Shown piece after piece: positions 15,566 to 24,295 of a stretch of DNA of 46,691 bases; position 1 is the stretch's first letter, and each line of letters begins with the position of its first letter. Under the pieces are notes generated by a model. It saw nothing but the letters and a program-made list of their open reading frames with translations, was not told where the DNA came from and made no database searches. This DNA is from CAZIUL01 sp964542475 (GTDB lineage Bacteria > Planctomycetota > B15-G4 > CAYZWU01), in the NCBI GenBank assembly GCA_964542475.1, contig CAZIUL010000030.1, positions 1 through 46,691 of the forward strand, written 5' to 3'. A program made the translations under genes and the position numbers.

Positions 15566-16017
15566 TAGTTTGCCCTCAAGGACTATTGGGGTTGGGTCAA
15601 TCCAAGCCACTATCTACCAAACAGTTGACCTGCATGGAAGGGTGTTGTCGAAACTTGGAAGCTTGGTTTTGTGGACAAAACTGACAGTTATATGAGAACG
15701 GTTTTCACGAAAAGTAAACCGGTCACAATCTTGCTCGATCCGGCGGTGACAGGCACGGATACCCAGCCGTGCCCTGAGATAGTCCACAACACTCCCTTAC
15801 AGCCCATGCTCAGGTTGCATTCCCGGCCGGTGCGGCTTGCCGCCCACAGCGCGAACACAAGCGGCTGTGGCGGAGTACTTGCAGGCCGGTCCCGGATTCC
15901 TTTACCATCCATTTTTCTTGCAAAAGAGTGTCGATATCACCCCTCCCGAATGGTAAAATGCCTACCTTTGTTCCTATGGGAATTTACGTTTTCTGAATAT
16001 GAGGTACAGGTGATCTT
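15566..16017. other. Divergent intergenic region with GC hairpins
   Basis: This 452-base region lies between the minus-strand HEAT gene and the plus-strand nifJ, so it should contain both promoters. I see no gene. Two perfect small hairpins are present: GGCACGG/CCGTGCC (15752-15773) and GCGGC/GCCGC (near 15831-15842). A convincing -35/-10 pair is not evident. Confidence 0.45.
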
Positions 16018-19000
16018 ATGCCAGGCAAAATCATAACCACGGACGGCAACACTGCGGCAGCTTATGTGGCACACGCAACCAACGACGTATGCGCTATTTA
16101 CCCCATTACCCCTTCATCGAACATGGGCGAGGTGGCGGACGAGCGCACAGCCAAGGGAATCAAGAACATATGGGGCACATGTCCCAACGTGACCGAGATG
16201 CAGTCGGAAGCGGGCGCAGCCGGCGCGGTACACGGCTCACTCACCTCGGGCGCGCTCACAACGACCTTTACAGCGTCCCAGGGGCTCCTTTTGATGCTCC
16301 CCAACATGTTCAAGCTCGCGGGCGAGCTCTGCCCGACCGTGTTTCACGTTTCCGCAAGGTCGGTTGCGTGCCAGGCCTTGTCCATCTTCGGCGACCACTC
16401 CGACGTGATGGCGATCCGCTCCACAGGGTTCGGGCTCCTCGCATCGGGCAGCATCCAGGAGGTCATGGACTTCGCCCTGATCGCGCAGGCAGCCACGCTC
16501 GAGAGCCGCGTGCCTTTTGTCCACTTCTTCGACGGGTTCCGCTCCTCACACGAGGTGCAGAAGGTCGAGGAGCTCAGCTTCGACCAGATGCGCGAGATGA
16601 TCGACGACGAGCTGGTCAAGGCTCACAGGGAACGCGGCATGAATCCGAACAGGCCGGTGCTCAGGGGAAGCTCCCAGAATCCGGATGTCTACTTCCAGGG
16701 CCGCGAGACCGTGAACCCCTACGTGGACAAGGTCCCTTCCATCGTCTTGGACACGATGGAGAAGTTCAAAAAGGTGGCCGGCCGCGGCTACAGCCTGTTC
16801 GACTACGTGGGCGCCCCGGATGCCGACCGTATAGTAGTGATGATGGGCTCGGGCTCGGAGACCATGCACGAGACGATAGAGAGCCTGATGGCCGGCGGCG
16901 AAAAGGTCGGTATGATCAAGGTAAGGCTTTACAGGCCGTTCAGCACCGAGCATTTTGCCAAGGCCATCCCGGCGAGCGTGAAGAAGATCGCGGTGCTCGA
17001 CCGCACCAAGGAGCCGGGCGCGATCGGCGAGCCTCTTTACATAGACGTGCGCACAGCAATCGGCGAAGCAATGACCGAAGGGTGGACGAAGTTCGACTCG
17101 TATCCCGTGATCGTGGGCGGCAGGTACGGCCTGGGATCGAAGGAGTTCACGCCTTCGACGGCCAAGGCCGTGCTCGACAACCTCAAGGAGGAGAAACCGA
17201 AGAACCACTTCACGGCCGGAATCAACGACGATGTAACCCACACCTCGCTCGTATGCGACCCCGCCTACGAAAACGATCAGGGCGGCGCGTACTGCGCCAA
17301 ATTTTTCGGGCTCGGCGCGGACGGGACCGTGGGCGCGAACAAGAACAGCATCAAGATCATCGGCGAGAACACCGACTACCACGCTCAGGGCTACTTCGTT
17401 TACGACTCGAAAAAGGCGGGCGCCATCACCGTGAGCCACCTCCGTTTCGGCAAGAAACAGCTTCGGTGCCCCTACCTCGTGAAATCCGCTGATTTCATCG
17501 CGGTTCACAACTACTCCTTTCTCGAGCGGTACGATGTGCTCGATGGAATCAAGGAAGGCGGCACATTCCTGCTCAACGCGCCGTATGGGCCGGACGAGGT
17601 TTGGGACAGCATGCCGAAGAAAGTCCAGCAGACAATCATCGACAGGAAGCTCAAGTTCTACTCGATCGACGCAATATCGATCGCGAAGGAGCTCGGGCTC
17701 GGCGCGAGGATCAACGTGATCATGCAGACCGCTTTCTTCGAGATTTCGGATATCCTGTCCAGGGACGAGTTCACCAAGGCGATCGAGGACGCCACGAGAA
17801 AGACCTACGGGTCAAAGGGCGACAAGGTCGTCAACATGAACCTCGACGCGATGCACGCCGGGCTCGAGCACCTTTGCGAGGTGAAGGTGCCGGATCAGGC
17901 ATCCAGCACCATCGAGATGGCCAGGCTGGTGCCGGATGACTCGCCCGACTTCGTGAAGAAGGTGGTCGAGCCGATAATGGCCACCAAAGGCGACGAGATA
18001 CCTGTCAGCATGATGCCCTCGGACGGGACCTTTCCCACGGGCACGACCCAGTACGAAAAAAGGAACATCGCGGTCGACATCCCGGAGTGGGATCAGAGCT
18101 CCTGCCTCCAGTGCGGGCTGTGCTCGTACGTGTGTCCGCACGCGGCGATCCGCCTGAAGGTGTACGAGCCGGCGCTGCTCAAGGACGCGCCTTCCGCGTT
18201 CAAGAGCGTCAAGGCCAAGGGAGTCAAGGAAAACGAGATGCTCTACACGGTTCAGCTCGCGCCGGAAGACTGCACGGGGTGCGCAGCCTGCGTGCACACG
18301 TGCCCGGGCAAGCGCAAAGACGAGAAGGGCGAGCGGACCGGCGAGAAAACGCTGAACATGGTCATTCAGCACCCGATCAGGGAGCAGGAACGCGCGAACT
18401 ACGACTTCTTTCTCGACCTGCCCGAGACCGACATCAACCTATTCAAGCAGAGCACAATCAAGGGAAGCCAGCTCATCAAGCCGCTTTTCGAGTATTCGGG
18501 CGCTTGCGCCGGCTGCGGCGAAACCCCTTACGTGAAGCTTCTGACGCAGCTCGTGGGCGACCGGTTGATGGTGGGAAACGCCACCGGGTGCTCGTCGATC
18601 TACGGCGGAAACCTGCCCACAACTCCGTACACCACGCGCTCTGACGGCCGCGGGCCCACCTGGTCGAACTCGCTGTTCGAGGATGCGGCCGAGTTCGCTT
18701 TCGGCATGCGCCTGGCAGTGGACCGGTTCAAGGAGAACGCTCACGAGATCATGCGCGGCATGGTCAAATCGGGCTCGCCCCATGCAAGATACCTCGAGGA
18801 GATCATGGAGGCGCCGCAGAAAACCCTGTCCGAGATCGAGGAGCAGAGAAAGCGCGTCGCTGGCATGCTATACCACCTGAAAGACGACACGAGCTTCGAG
18901 GCGAAGCGGCTCACCGAGCTTTCCGAGTACCTCGTTGCCAGGTCGGTCTGGGCCATGGGCGGCGACGGCTGGGCCTACGACATCGGCTACGGCGGGCTCG

Positions 19001-19605
19001 ACCACGTGATGGCTTCGGGCAAGAACATAAACGCCATAGTGCTCGACACGGAGGTGTACTCCAACACGGGCGGGCAGATGTCCAAGGCGACGCCGTGCGC
19101 CGCAACAGCCAAGTTCGCGGAGGGTGGAAAGCCCACGCCCAAGAAGGACCTGGCAATGATGCTCATGTCGTACGGAAACGTGTATGTCGCGCGGGTCGCG
19201 TTCGGCGCAAACCCGGCGCAGTGCCTCAAGGCGTTCATCGAGGCGGAAGCGTACGACGGGCCCTCGATAGTGATCTGCTACTCGCACTGTATCGCACACG
19301 GTGTGAACATGACAACGGGCGTTGACCAGCAGAAGAAGGCCGTGCAGTCCGGCCACTGGGTGCTCATGCGCTACAACCCGGATCTGATCGCGGAAGGAAA
19401 AAATCCGCTGCAGCTCGATTCCAAACCGCCGAGCATGTCGTTTTCCGAGTTCGCCTACTCAGAGACCCGTTTCAGGTCGCTCAAGCGCCTTAACGAGGAG
19501 CACGCGGCTGACCTGATGAGACAGGCCGAGCAATCCACAGTCTACCGCGCCAACCTTTACAGGCAGATGGCGAAGATGGATCTCAGCGGGAAAGAGGAGA
19601 GCTAA
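16018..19605 (+). CDS. nifJ: Pyruvate:ferredoxin (flavodoxin) oxidoreductase
   Basis: A single-chain PFOR of 1195 residues, which oxidises pyruvate and CoA to acetyl-CoA and CO2 with reduced ferredoxin or flavodoxin as product. The N-terminal pyrimidine-binding domain starts with TDGNTAAAYVAHATNDVCAIYPITP. A two-[4Fe-4S] ferredoxin domain has C696, C699, C702, C706 and C752, C755, C758, C762. The proximal cluster ligands C830 and C833 are in GACAGCGETPY. Thiamine diphosphate binding is marked by GDGWAYDIGY (982-) and NTGGQ (1016-). AGGTG lies five bases before the ATG. It could supply the ferredoxin that the NuoEFG-less complex I needs. Confidence 0.96.
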   Translation: MPGKIITTDGNTAAAYVAHATNDVCAIYPITPSSNMGEVADERTAKGIKNIWGTCPNVTEMQSEAGAAGAVHGSLTSGALTTTFTASQGLLLMLPNMFKLAGELCPTVFHVSARSVACQALSIFGDHSDVMAIRSTGFGLLASGSIQEVMDFALIAQAATLESRVPFVHFFDGFRSSHEVQKVEELSFDQMREMIDDELVKAHRERGMNPNRPVLRGSSQNPDVYFQGRETVNPYVDKVPSIVLDTMEKFKKVAGRGYSLFDYVGAPDADRIVVMMGSGSETMHETIESLMAGGEKVGMIKVRLYRPFSTEHFAKAIPASVKKIAVLDRTKEPGAIGEPLYIDVRTAIGEAMTEGWTKFDSYPVIVGGRYGLGSKEFTPSTAKAVLDNLKEEKPKNHFTAGINDDVTHTSLVCDPAYENDQGGAYCAKFFGLGADGTVGANKNSIKIIGENTDYHAQGYFVYDSKKAGAITVSHLRFGKKQLRCPYLVKSADFIAVHNYSFLERYDVLDGIKEGGTFLLNAPYGPDEVWDSMPKKVQQTIIDRKLKFYSIDAISIAKELGLGARINVIMQTAFFEISDILSRDEFTKAIEDATRKTYGSKGDKVVNMNLDAMHAGLEHLCEVKVPDQASSTIEMARLVPDDSPDFVKKVVEPIMATKGDEIPVSMMPSDGTFPTGTTQYEKRNIAVDIPEWDQSSCLQCGLCSYVCPHAAIRLKVYEPALLKDAPSAFKSVKAKGVKENEMLYTVQLAPEDCTGCAACVHTCPGKRKDEKGERTGEKTLNMVIQHPIREQERANYDFFLDLPETDINLFKQSTIKGSQLIKPLFEYSGACAGCGETPYVKLLTQLVGDRLMVGNATGCSSIYGGNLPTTPYTTRSDGRGPTWSNSLFEDAAEFAFGMRLAVDRFKENAHEIMRGMVKSGSPHARYLEEIMEAPQKTLSEIEEQRKRVAGMLYHLKDDTSFEAKRLTELSEYLVARSVWAMGGDGWAYDIGYGGLDHVMASGKNINAIVLDTEVYSNTGGQMSKATPCAATAKFAEGGKPTPKKDLAMMLMSYGNVYVARVAFGANPAQCLKAFIEAEAYDGPSIVICYSHCIAHGVNMTTGVDQQKKAVQSGHWVLMRYNPDLIAEGKNPLQLDSKPPSMSFSEFAYSETRFRSLKRLNEEHAADLMRQAEQSTVYRANLYRQMAKMDLSGKEES

Positions 19606-19667
19606 TCCTTTTTACCGGATCTTGTTGATGATGCCGGGCTGGAGCTTGGCGTTCCGAGGGGCGCTCT

Positions 19668-21044
19668 TTACTTGAGATACCCGAGCGAGCGGAGTTTGTT
19701 TACCCGGTTGCTGCTGATGGCCTGGTTTACTTTCGGGGGTGAGAAGAGGGGGTGTTCCTTGATCCAACGGTTCAGTTCACTGCCAAGCTCCTTGTAGAGC
19801 TCCGGCCGCTCTTGAAACAAGTCCTGGTGCTCGCCCGGATCTTCCTTCAGATCGAACAGGAAATACCGATCTTGTTTCCGCTTCGCGTGGATCAGCTTCC
19901 AGTTCCCTCTTCTTACAGCCTTCCATGAGTCGGTGAGATCGAGCTCCATGAAAAACGGCTTGCTCGCGGATGGAGCCTTACCTCGCATGAGCGGCACAAG
20001 GCTTCTTTCCTTGAGTTTTCCTTGGCCGCTGTCCAGGCCCAGCAGGTCGAGAACCGTGGGAACGATATCCAGGTTGCTTACAGGCATGTCCACTGTTTTC
20101 AGCAACGCTCTGAAAGCGGCGGGAGAACCTTCCGACGAGGGCGGCTTGATGATGAGAGGCACCCTGACCGTTTCCTCGTAGAGTGTCTGCCCGTGCCCAA
20201 TGCTGCCATGTTCCAGAAACTCCTCTCCGTGGTCAGAGGTGATGATCACAAGGCTGTCGCGCGCACCAGGGATGATTTTGAAAAGCCTGCGTATGTGCTC
20301 GTCGCAGAAGTTGATCTCGCTGTCATAGATATCCGTCACCGTATTGATCAGATCAGGATTTTCCTTGAAATCGTTGATACGGTTCCTCAGCTTCTTCGCT
20401 GTTATGCCGGACAGCTTGTCAATGGCGCCCTTGTCAGGGCAGTACCTGTCGATCCACGGCTTCTGGGCATCGAAAGGCCCGTGCGGGTCGAAATAGTGGA
20501 TCCAAAGGAAGTACGGCTTTTCCCCGGTGATATTGTTTTTCTGCTCGGAAGCGAGCCGGTTGACAGCACCGGCATGCACGAACCATTCCATGGCAAAGAA
20601 ATCGAACCCCTGGGCGAAACCGGTTTCCACGGCCAGGTGCCCGTTCGATGAAACGCCAAAGGTCCTGTACCCCGCCTCTTTCAGCATTTCAGGCAGAGTC
20701 CGTATCTCGTCGGAAAGAACCTCCTGGTCGATCACCTCGCCCTTTCCTGTGAAGAAACCGTGGCGGACGCCGTGGGTTCGGGGGTAAAGGCCGGTGAAGA
20801 TGGAAGCCATGGAGGGCGGGGTCCAGGATGAGGTGGCACTGGCGTTCACAAACAGGGTTCCCATTTCAGCGATACGGTCGATGAAAGGCGAGGTCTTCCT
20901 TTCATAACCGTAACAGGACAGGTGGTCGGCCCTCAATGTATCGATCGTCACCAGAATAACATTGGGCTTCTTGGCTTTCCCGCAGCCGGATAAAAGGGCG
21001 GCCGCTCCTATCAGAAAAGCGATGGCAACGTTTCTTACCTGCAT
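19668..21044 (-). CDS. Sulfatase-like (alkaline phosphatase superfamily) lipoprotein
   Basis: The ATG at 21044 gives 458 residues with a lipoprotein signal ending at LLSGC. The fold is that of arylsulfatases: PNVILVTIDTLRADHLSCYGY binds metal, and DHGEEFLEHGSIGHGQTLYEETVRVPLIIK supplies the later metal and active-site residues. The nucleophile region is SSWTPPSMASIFTGLYPRTHG: it lacks the Cys/Ser-x-Pro-x-Arg motif for formylglycine, and Thr is the likely nucleophile. It may therefore hydrolyse or transfer phosphoesters. A sulfatase name without this caution would mislead. Confidence 0.85.
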   Translation of the reverse strand: MQVRNVAIAFLIGAAALLSGCGKAKKPNVILVTIDTLRADHLSCYGYERKTSPFIDRIAEMGTLFVNASATSSWTPPSMASIFTGLYPRTHGVRHGFFTGKGEVIDQEVLSDEIRTLPEMLKEAGYRTFGVSSNGHLAVETGFAQGFDFFAMEWFVHAGAVNRLASEQKNNITGEKPYFLWIHYFDPHGPFDAQKPWIDRYCPDKGAIDKLSGITAKKLRNRINDFKENPDLINTVTDIYDSEINFCDEHIRRLFKIIPGARDSLVIITSDHGEEFLEHGSIGHGQTLYEETVRVPLIIKPPSSEGSPAAFRALLKTVDMPVSNLDIVPTVLDLLGLDSGQGKLKERSLVPLMRGKAPSASKPFFMELDLTDSWKAVRRGNWKLIHAKRKQDRYFLFDLKEDPGEHQDLFQERPELYKELGSELNRWIKEHPLFSPPKVNQAISSNRVNKLRSLGYLK

Positions 21045-21283
21045 GGTTTCTCGATAAAGACTGAGGAGGCGACATGAAAACACTGTTCATGTTAATCCTA
21101 AAAAACAGCACATATAATCGATGAAAAAAGACGCTGAAGCAAGGATAGCCTGGAAACGGCCACGAAAAAAAAGGAAAAACGAGAGCAGCGCCTCCGAGGT
21201 GTTCATCTGTAATGATATTTATCAAAAGAGGTTACCCTTATTCCACACACGGCCCCCAAAGAATTTATCGAAAAAGTGAAATT
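21045..21283. other. Divergent intergenic region, left part
   Basis: Between the minus-strand sulfatase-like gene and the BlaI operators. It contains A-rich sequence and no supported gene. The sulfatase promoter should lie here, but I cannot pick it out. Confidence 0.4.
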
Positions 21284-21354
21284 TGACGAATTTTTTCGTT
21301 ACAATGACGAAGCTTTTCGTATAAAGTACTAATGTTTGACGTAGCGCTTCGTCA
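21284..21354. promoter_or_regulatory. Three phased 18-bp dyads, probable BlaI-type operators
   Basis: Three copies of a dyad with the form TGACGAA-N4-TTCGTCA are present: 21284-21301 (TGACGAATTTTTTCGTTA), 21305-21322 (TGACGAAGCTTTTCGTAT) and 21337-21354 (TGACGTAGCGCTTCGTCA). Centres are 21 and 32 bases apart, close to two and three helical turns, so repressor dimers would sit on one face of the DNA. They lie 39-109 bases upstream of the BlaI-like start. Autorepression of the regulator/sensor pair is the natural reading. Confidence 0.75.
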
Positions 21355-21392
21355 CTTTTCCGTTTCGAGAACAAGGTTTTATTGGAGGTTTC

Positions 21393-21782
21393 ATGGCAAG
21401 GCAGGAAAGCAGGCAACCAACCAACGCAGAGCTCGAGATCCTGAACATATTGTGGGACAGCGGGCCTTCCACTGTGCGCAAAGTATATCAAACCCTGGAA
21501 GAAAACCGGGAGATCGGATACACCACAGTGCTCAAGGTGATGCAGATCATGACTGATAAGGGCCTGCTTCTGTGCGACAAGACCGTTCGTCCGCAGATTT
21601 ACAGGGTCTCGCAGTCGCAGCGCACCACTCAACGCCAGCTCCTGAGCGACCTGCTCGAGCGCGCATTCAGCGGCTCGCCCGGCAGTCTCGTGCTTCAGGC
21701 GTTGTCCGCCAAGAAACCCACCACCCAGGAGCGCAAAAAGATTCGAGAGCTTCTGGATGAGCTTGAAGGGAGTTCACAATGA
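21393..21782 (+). CDS. BlaI/MecI-family transcriptional repressor
   Basis: A 129-residue winged-helix repressor. The family start NAELEILNILWDSGPSTVRKVYQTL and the recognition region GYTTVLKVMQIMTDKGLL are clear. The C-terminal dimerisation helix follows (LLSDLLERAFSGSPGSLVLQAL ... ERKKIRELLDELE). In known systems a partner BlaR1/MecR1 membrane protease triggers cleavage of the repressor and thereby derepression. Here the partner gene overlaps the stop by four bases (ATGA). GGAGG precedes the ATG, and three candidate operators lie just upstream. Confidence 0.92.
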   Translation: MARQESRQPTNAELEILNILWDSGPSTVRKVYQTLEENREIGYTTVLKVMQIMTDKGLLLCDKTVRPQIYRVSQSQRTTQRQLLSDLLERAFSGSPGSLVLQALSAKKPTTQERKKIRELLDELEGSSQ

Positions 21783-23560
21783 ACCTTGTCGAGTACCTTA
21801 ACGCGCTGCCCATGGCGCAAACCATCGGATGGGCGCTTCTTCACTTTTTGTGGCAAGGGGCTGTCGTTGCAATGCTGCTGTGGTTTGTGCTGTTTCTCTT
21901 GCGCCACCACAGTTCGAACACAAGGTATGTTGCGTGCTGCGTGGGCATGGCCCTCATGACGGCCCTGCCCCTTATCACACTGAAGATAGTTTCCGTTACC
22001 CTTGCGGGCCGGCTGCCGCCTGCTGATCCGTCCCTGTTTCCCGACCGATATCCTACATTCTGGGAAGGTCTGTCCCCGGCCCTGCCGTGGCTGACCCTGT
22101 TCTGGCTTGTAGGCACGCTGCTTTTCCAGGCCAGGGTTATTCTGAACTGGTCCAATGCGCAGTTCATGATGCGCCGCGGAACACATCGAGCGCCGATCCA
22201 ATGGCAGCGGTCGGTAAGACAGCTTTGCCGGCGCCTGGGAGTGACAAAGCGGGTGAACCTAGTGGTGTCTTCCCGCGCCCTGGTGCCGATGGTTGTGGGG
22301 TGGATGCGGCCGGTGATGCTCGTTCCGAGCTTTGCCCTCACCGGGCTTACACCTGATCAACTCAAGATGGTGTTAGCCCATGAGCTGGCCCATGTACGGC
22401 GTCACGATTATGTGGTGAACTTCATTCAAGCACTTTTCGAGTCTTTGTTGTTCTTTCACCCGGCTGTCTGGTGGTTATCCAACCGGATCCGGGTGGAGCG
22501 TGAATATTGTTGTGATGATGTTGCGGTGCGCCTGTACCGCGACCCGATCAGTTACGCCCGCGCGCTTTCATCTCTCGACGTGCTCAGGGATGATGTGCCG
22601 GGGATTGTTTTGACATCAACAGGAGGATCTCTGATGAACCGTATATTCAGACTTGTAGGCGTTCGTTCCAAGCCGTCCCCCCGCCTGAGCGGGTGGTTTA
22701 CCCCGATCCTGATAGCCATGTGCATGACCGCAGCCGTGTCCGCCATGAGCTTCGGCCCCGCAGCGAGCCCCGAGGGCGGCGAGGCCGTGATCGCAGCAAC
22801 GGAAAAATCCGACACCGAAGCGCCCGAGGAGGAAATCACGGCGGTCAAACTTCCGGCGAAACCCGGTGTGGAACCCCCAAGCGAACTAGACATACTCAAG
22901 CAAAAAGAGACTGACATGGTCAATGAGATGAAAGCGGAAGGCAAATCCGCGGAAGAGATCAAGAAAGCGATTACTAAGCTGCACGCGAAGTTCGAGGAGA
23001 AGAAGAAGCTCGAGTTGAAGTATAAAAAGGTGGAAGAAAAGGCCGCGAAGCTCGCGGACAAGTACAAGGCAAAGGGCCGGTCCCAAGAGGAGATCGAAAC
23101 CGCCATCGGGCAGCTTTACATGATGTCGGGGCTTAAGCCTCCGCCTCGTCCGAGCGAAAGCGGAAAGGCGATGCTTGAAAAGAAAGCGCAGATGCTGGAA
23201 GAGCAAATGATCAAGGAAGGGAAGCCCAAGGAGGAGATCAAGAAGGCGGTCGAAAAGCTTTACAAGGAGTACCAGGCATACCAACAGAAAGAAATGGAAG
23301 TGAAGAAGAAGGCGGAAGAGCTCGCCAAGAAGATGAAGGCGGATGGCAAATCCGATCAAGAGATCAAGGCGGCGATGACCGAGGTGTTCAAAAAGAACGG
23401 CATCAAGATCAAGGTTCTTGATAAAGAGATGGAGTTCGAGAAGGCGAAAGATGAGCTGATCAAGAAAATGACAGCGGAGGGAAAATCGAAAGAGGAGATC
23501 ACCAAGGCACTGATTAAACTGGAGAAGAAGCAAGGAGTGAAAAAGAAAAAAGCCTTTTGA
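21779..23560 (+). CDS. BlaR1/M56-type membrane metalloprotease with five helical repeats as sensor region
   Basis: A 593-residue antirepressor-like protease. Hydrophobic segments at about 17-40, 50-72 and 100-120 precede the M56 domain, whose zinc site is HELAH (201-205) with EREYCCDD (240-247) supplying the third ligand. A fourth membrane segment is at about 306-326. Instead of a penicillin-binding domain, the exported part (about 330-593) is Lys/Glu-rich and contains five copies of a roughly 20-residue motif (Met-x-Ala-x-Gly-Lys-Ser-x-Glu-Glu-Ile-x-x-Ala) centred on glycines 388, 433, 481, 523 and 568. The ligand or stress sensed is therefore unlikely to be a beta-lactam bound by the usual domain. 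Confidence 0.88.
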   Translation: MNLVEYLNALPMAQTIGWALLHFLWQGAVVAMLLWFVLFLLRHHSSNTRYVACCVGMALMTALPLITLKIVSVTLAGRLPPADPSLFPDRYPTFWEGLSPALPWLTLFWLVGTLLFQARVILNWSNAQFMMRRGTHRAPIQWQRSVRQLCRRLGVTKRVNLVVSSRALVPMVVGWMRPVMLVPSFALTGLTPDQLKMVLAHELAHVRRHDYVVNFIQALFESLLFFHPAVWWLSNRIRVEREYCCDDVAVRLYRDPISYARALSSLDVLRDDVPGIVLTSTGGSLMNRIFRLVGVRSKPSPRLSGWFTPILIAMCMTAAVSAMSFGPAASPEGGEAVIAATEKSDTEAPEEEITAVKLPAKPGVEPPSELDILKQKETDMVNEMKAEGKSAEEIKKAITKLHAKFEEKKKLELKYKKVEEKAAKLADKYKAKGRSQEEIETAIGQLYMMSGLKPPPRPSESGKAMLEKKAQMLEEQMIKEGKPKEEIKKAVEKLYKEYQAYQQKEMEVKKKAEELAKKMKADGKSDQEIKAAMTEVFKKNGIKIKVLDKEMEFEKAKDELIKKMTAEGKSKEEITKALIKLEKKQGVKKKKAF

Positions 23561-23582
23561 CCAATCCTGCCCGCACCCAACG

Positions 23583-23612
23583 GCGCCTGCTCCCCAAGCG
23601 GGGAGCGGGCGC
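23583..23612. terminator. Strong hairpin between convergent genes
   Basis: GCGCCTGCTCCCC (23583-23595) and GGGGAGCGGGCGC (23600-23612) form a 13-bp stem with one G-T pair and a four-base loop AAGC. It sits between the BlaR1-like gene (ends 23560, plus) and a lipoprotein gene (ends 23636, minus). The following sequence has only a weak T content on either strand, but position and stability support a bidirectional terminator. Confidence 0.65.
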
Positions 23613-23635
23613 GGTTGTAACATCAGGATGATAGT

Positions 23636-24229
23636 TCACCCGCCGAAAACGAAATCGTCTTCAGAGGGATCCAGGGTAAAAAGGCCTGCCACAAAATCGA
23701 GAATCCCTTCCATGTCCACGGCCGCGTGCGCTCCCACGAACAGGACAAAAACCTCACAACGGATGTCATAAGGATTTATGGGCCAATCCAGAGGTTCAAG
23801 GTCCATGCTCTGCAGCGGCCCAACCGCAATGCGTTTGTGGCCCATTCGTAGGCACACTGGCAGATGTCGGATGCCCTGGAAGCCTATTCCCACGGAGGTG
23901 TCGCTGATGAACGCTGCCTGTGCCACCCAGGTGGCCGTGGCATCCGCTCCGAATCCAACGCCCGCGTTGACCCCGAAGCGTACGATATCCAGGGCATCGA
24001 TGATACGGTTCGGAAGGTAGAGCAGCACCGTGCCGAGTGCGGAATGTTCCTTCTCCTCCTCCCCGTCTTCTTCTTCAACCGTCCCTGAAAGCCCGGAGCC
24101 ATGGAAAACCGGAAAGAGCAGGTCCCTTGAACCCGCGCCCACAGGCAACGCACATCCCGCCTGGAAAAAAGCCGGCAGAAGGAATGCCGCCAGTAAAACG
24201 GAAAAAACTGGTTTGCACCGTGCGTCCAT
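23636..24229 (-). CDS. Putative lipoprotein, 197 residues
   Basis: A longer open frame extends upstream on this strand, but the real start is the ATG at 24229, because it begins a clean signal peptide (KPVFSVLLAAFLLPAFFQAGC) with a lipobox at FQAGC. The upstream part is only the antisense of the HAD gene. An acidic loop (EEEDGEEEKE) is followed by GTVLLYLPNRIIDALDIVRFGVNAGVGFGADATATW. Small outer-membrane-associated proteins of unknown role often show this Gly/Ala pattern. I do not recognise the family. It is divergent from the HAD gene, with 66 bases between the starts. Confidence 0.7.
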   Translation of the reverse strand: MDARCKPVFSVLLAAFLLPAFFQAGCALPVGAGSRDLLFPVFHGSGLSGTVEEEDGEEEKEHSALGTVLLYLPNRIIDALDIVRFGVNAGVGFGADATATWVAQAAFISDTSVGIGFQGIRHLPVCLRMGHKRIAVGPLQSMDLEPLDWPINPYDIRCEVFVLFVGAHAAVDMEGILDFVAGLFTLDPSEDDFVFGG

Positions 24230-24295
24230 GGACTGTATTTTCTGGAACCTGTGTTTCAATACAAGGGAATATATTATTTCAGGAGGCCCGAATAA

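Noticed and set aside
15930..16000. A promoter for nifJ around TAAAAT
   Set aside because: A -10-like TAAAAT exists, but no acceptable -35 hexamer lies 16-18 bases upstream.
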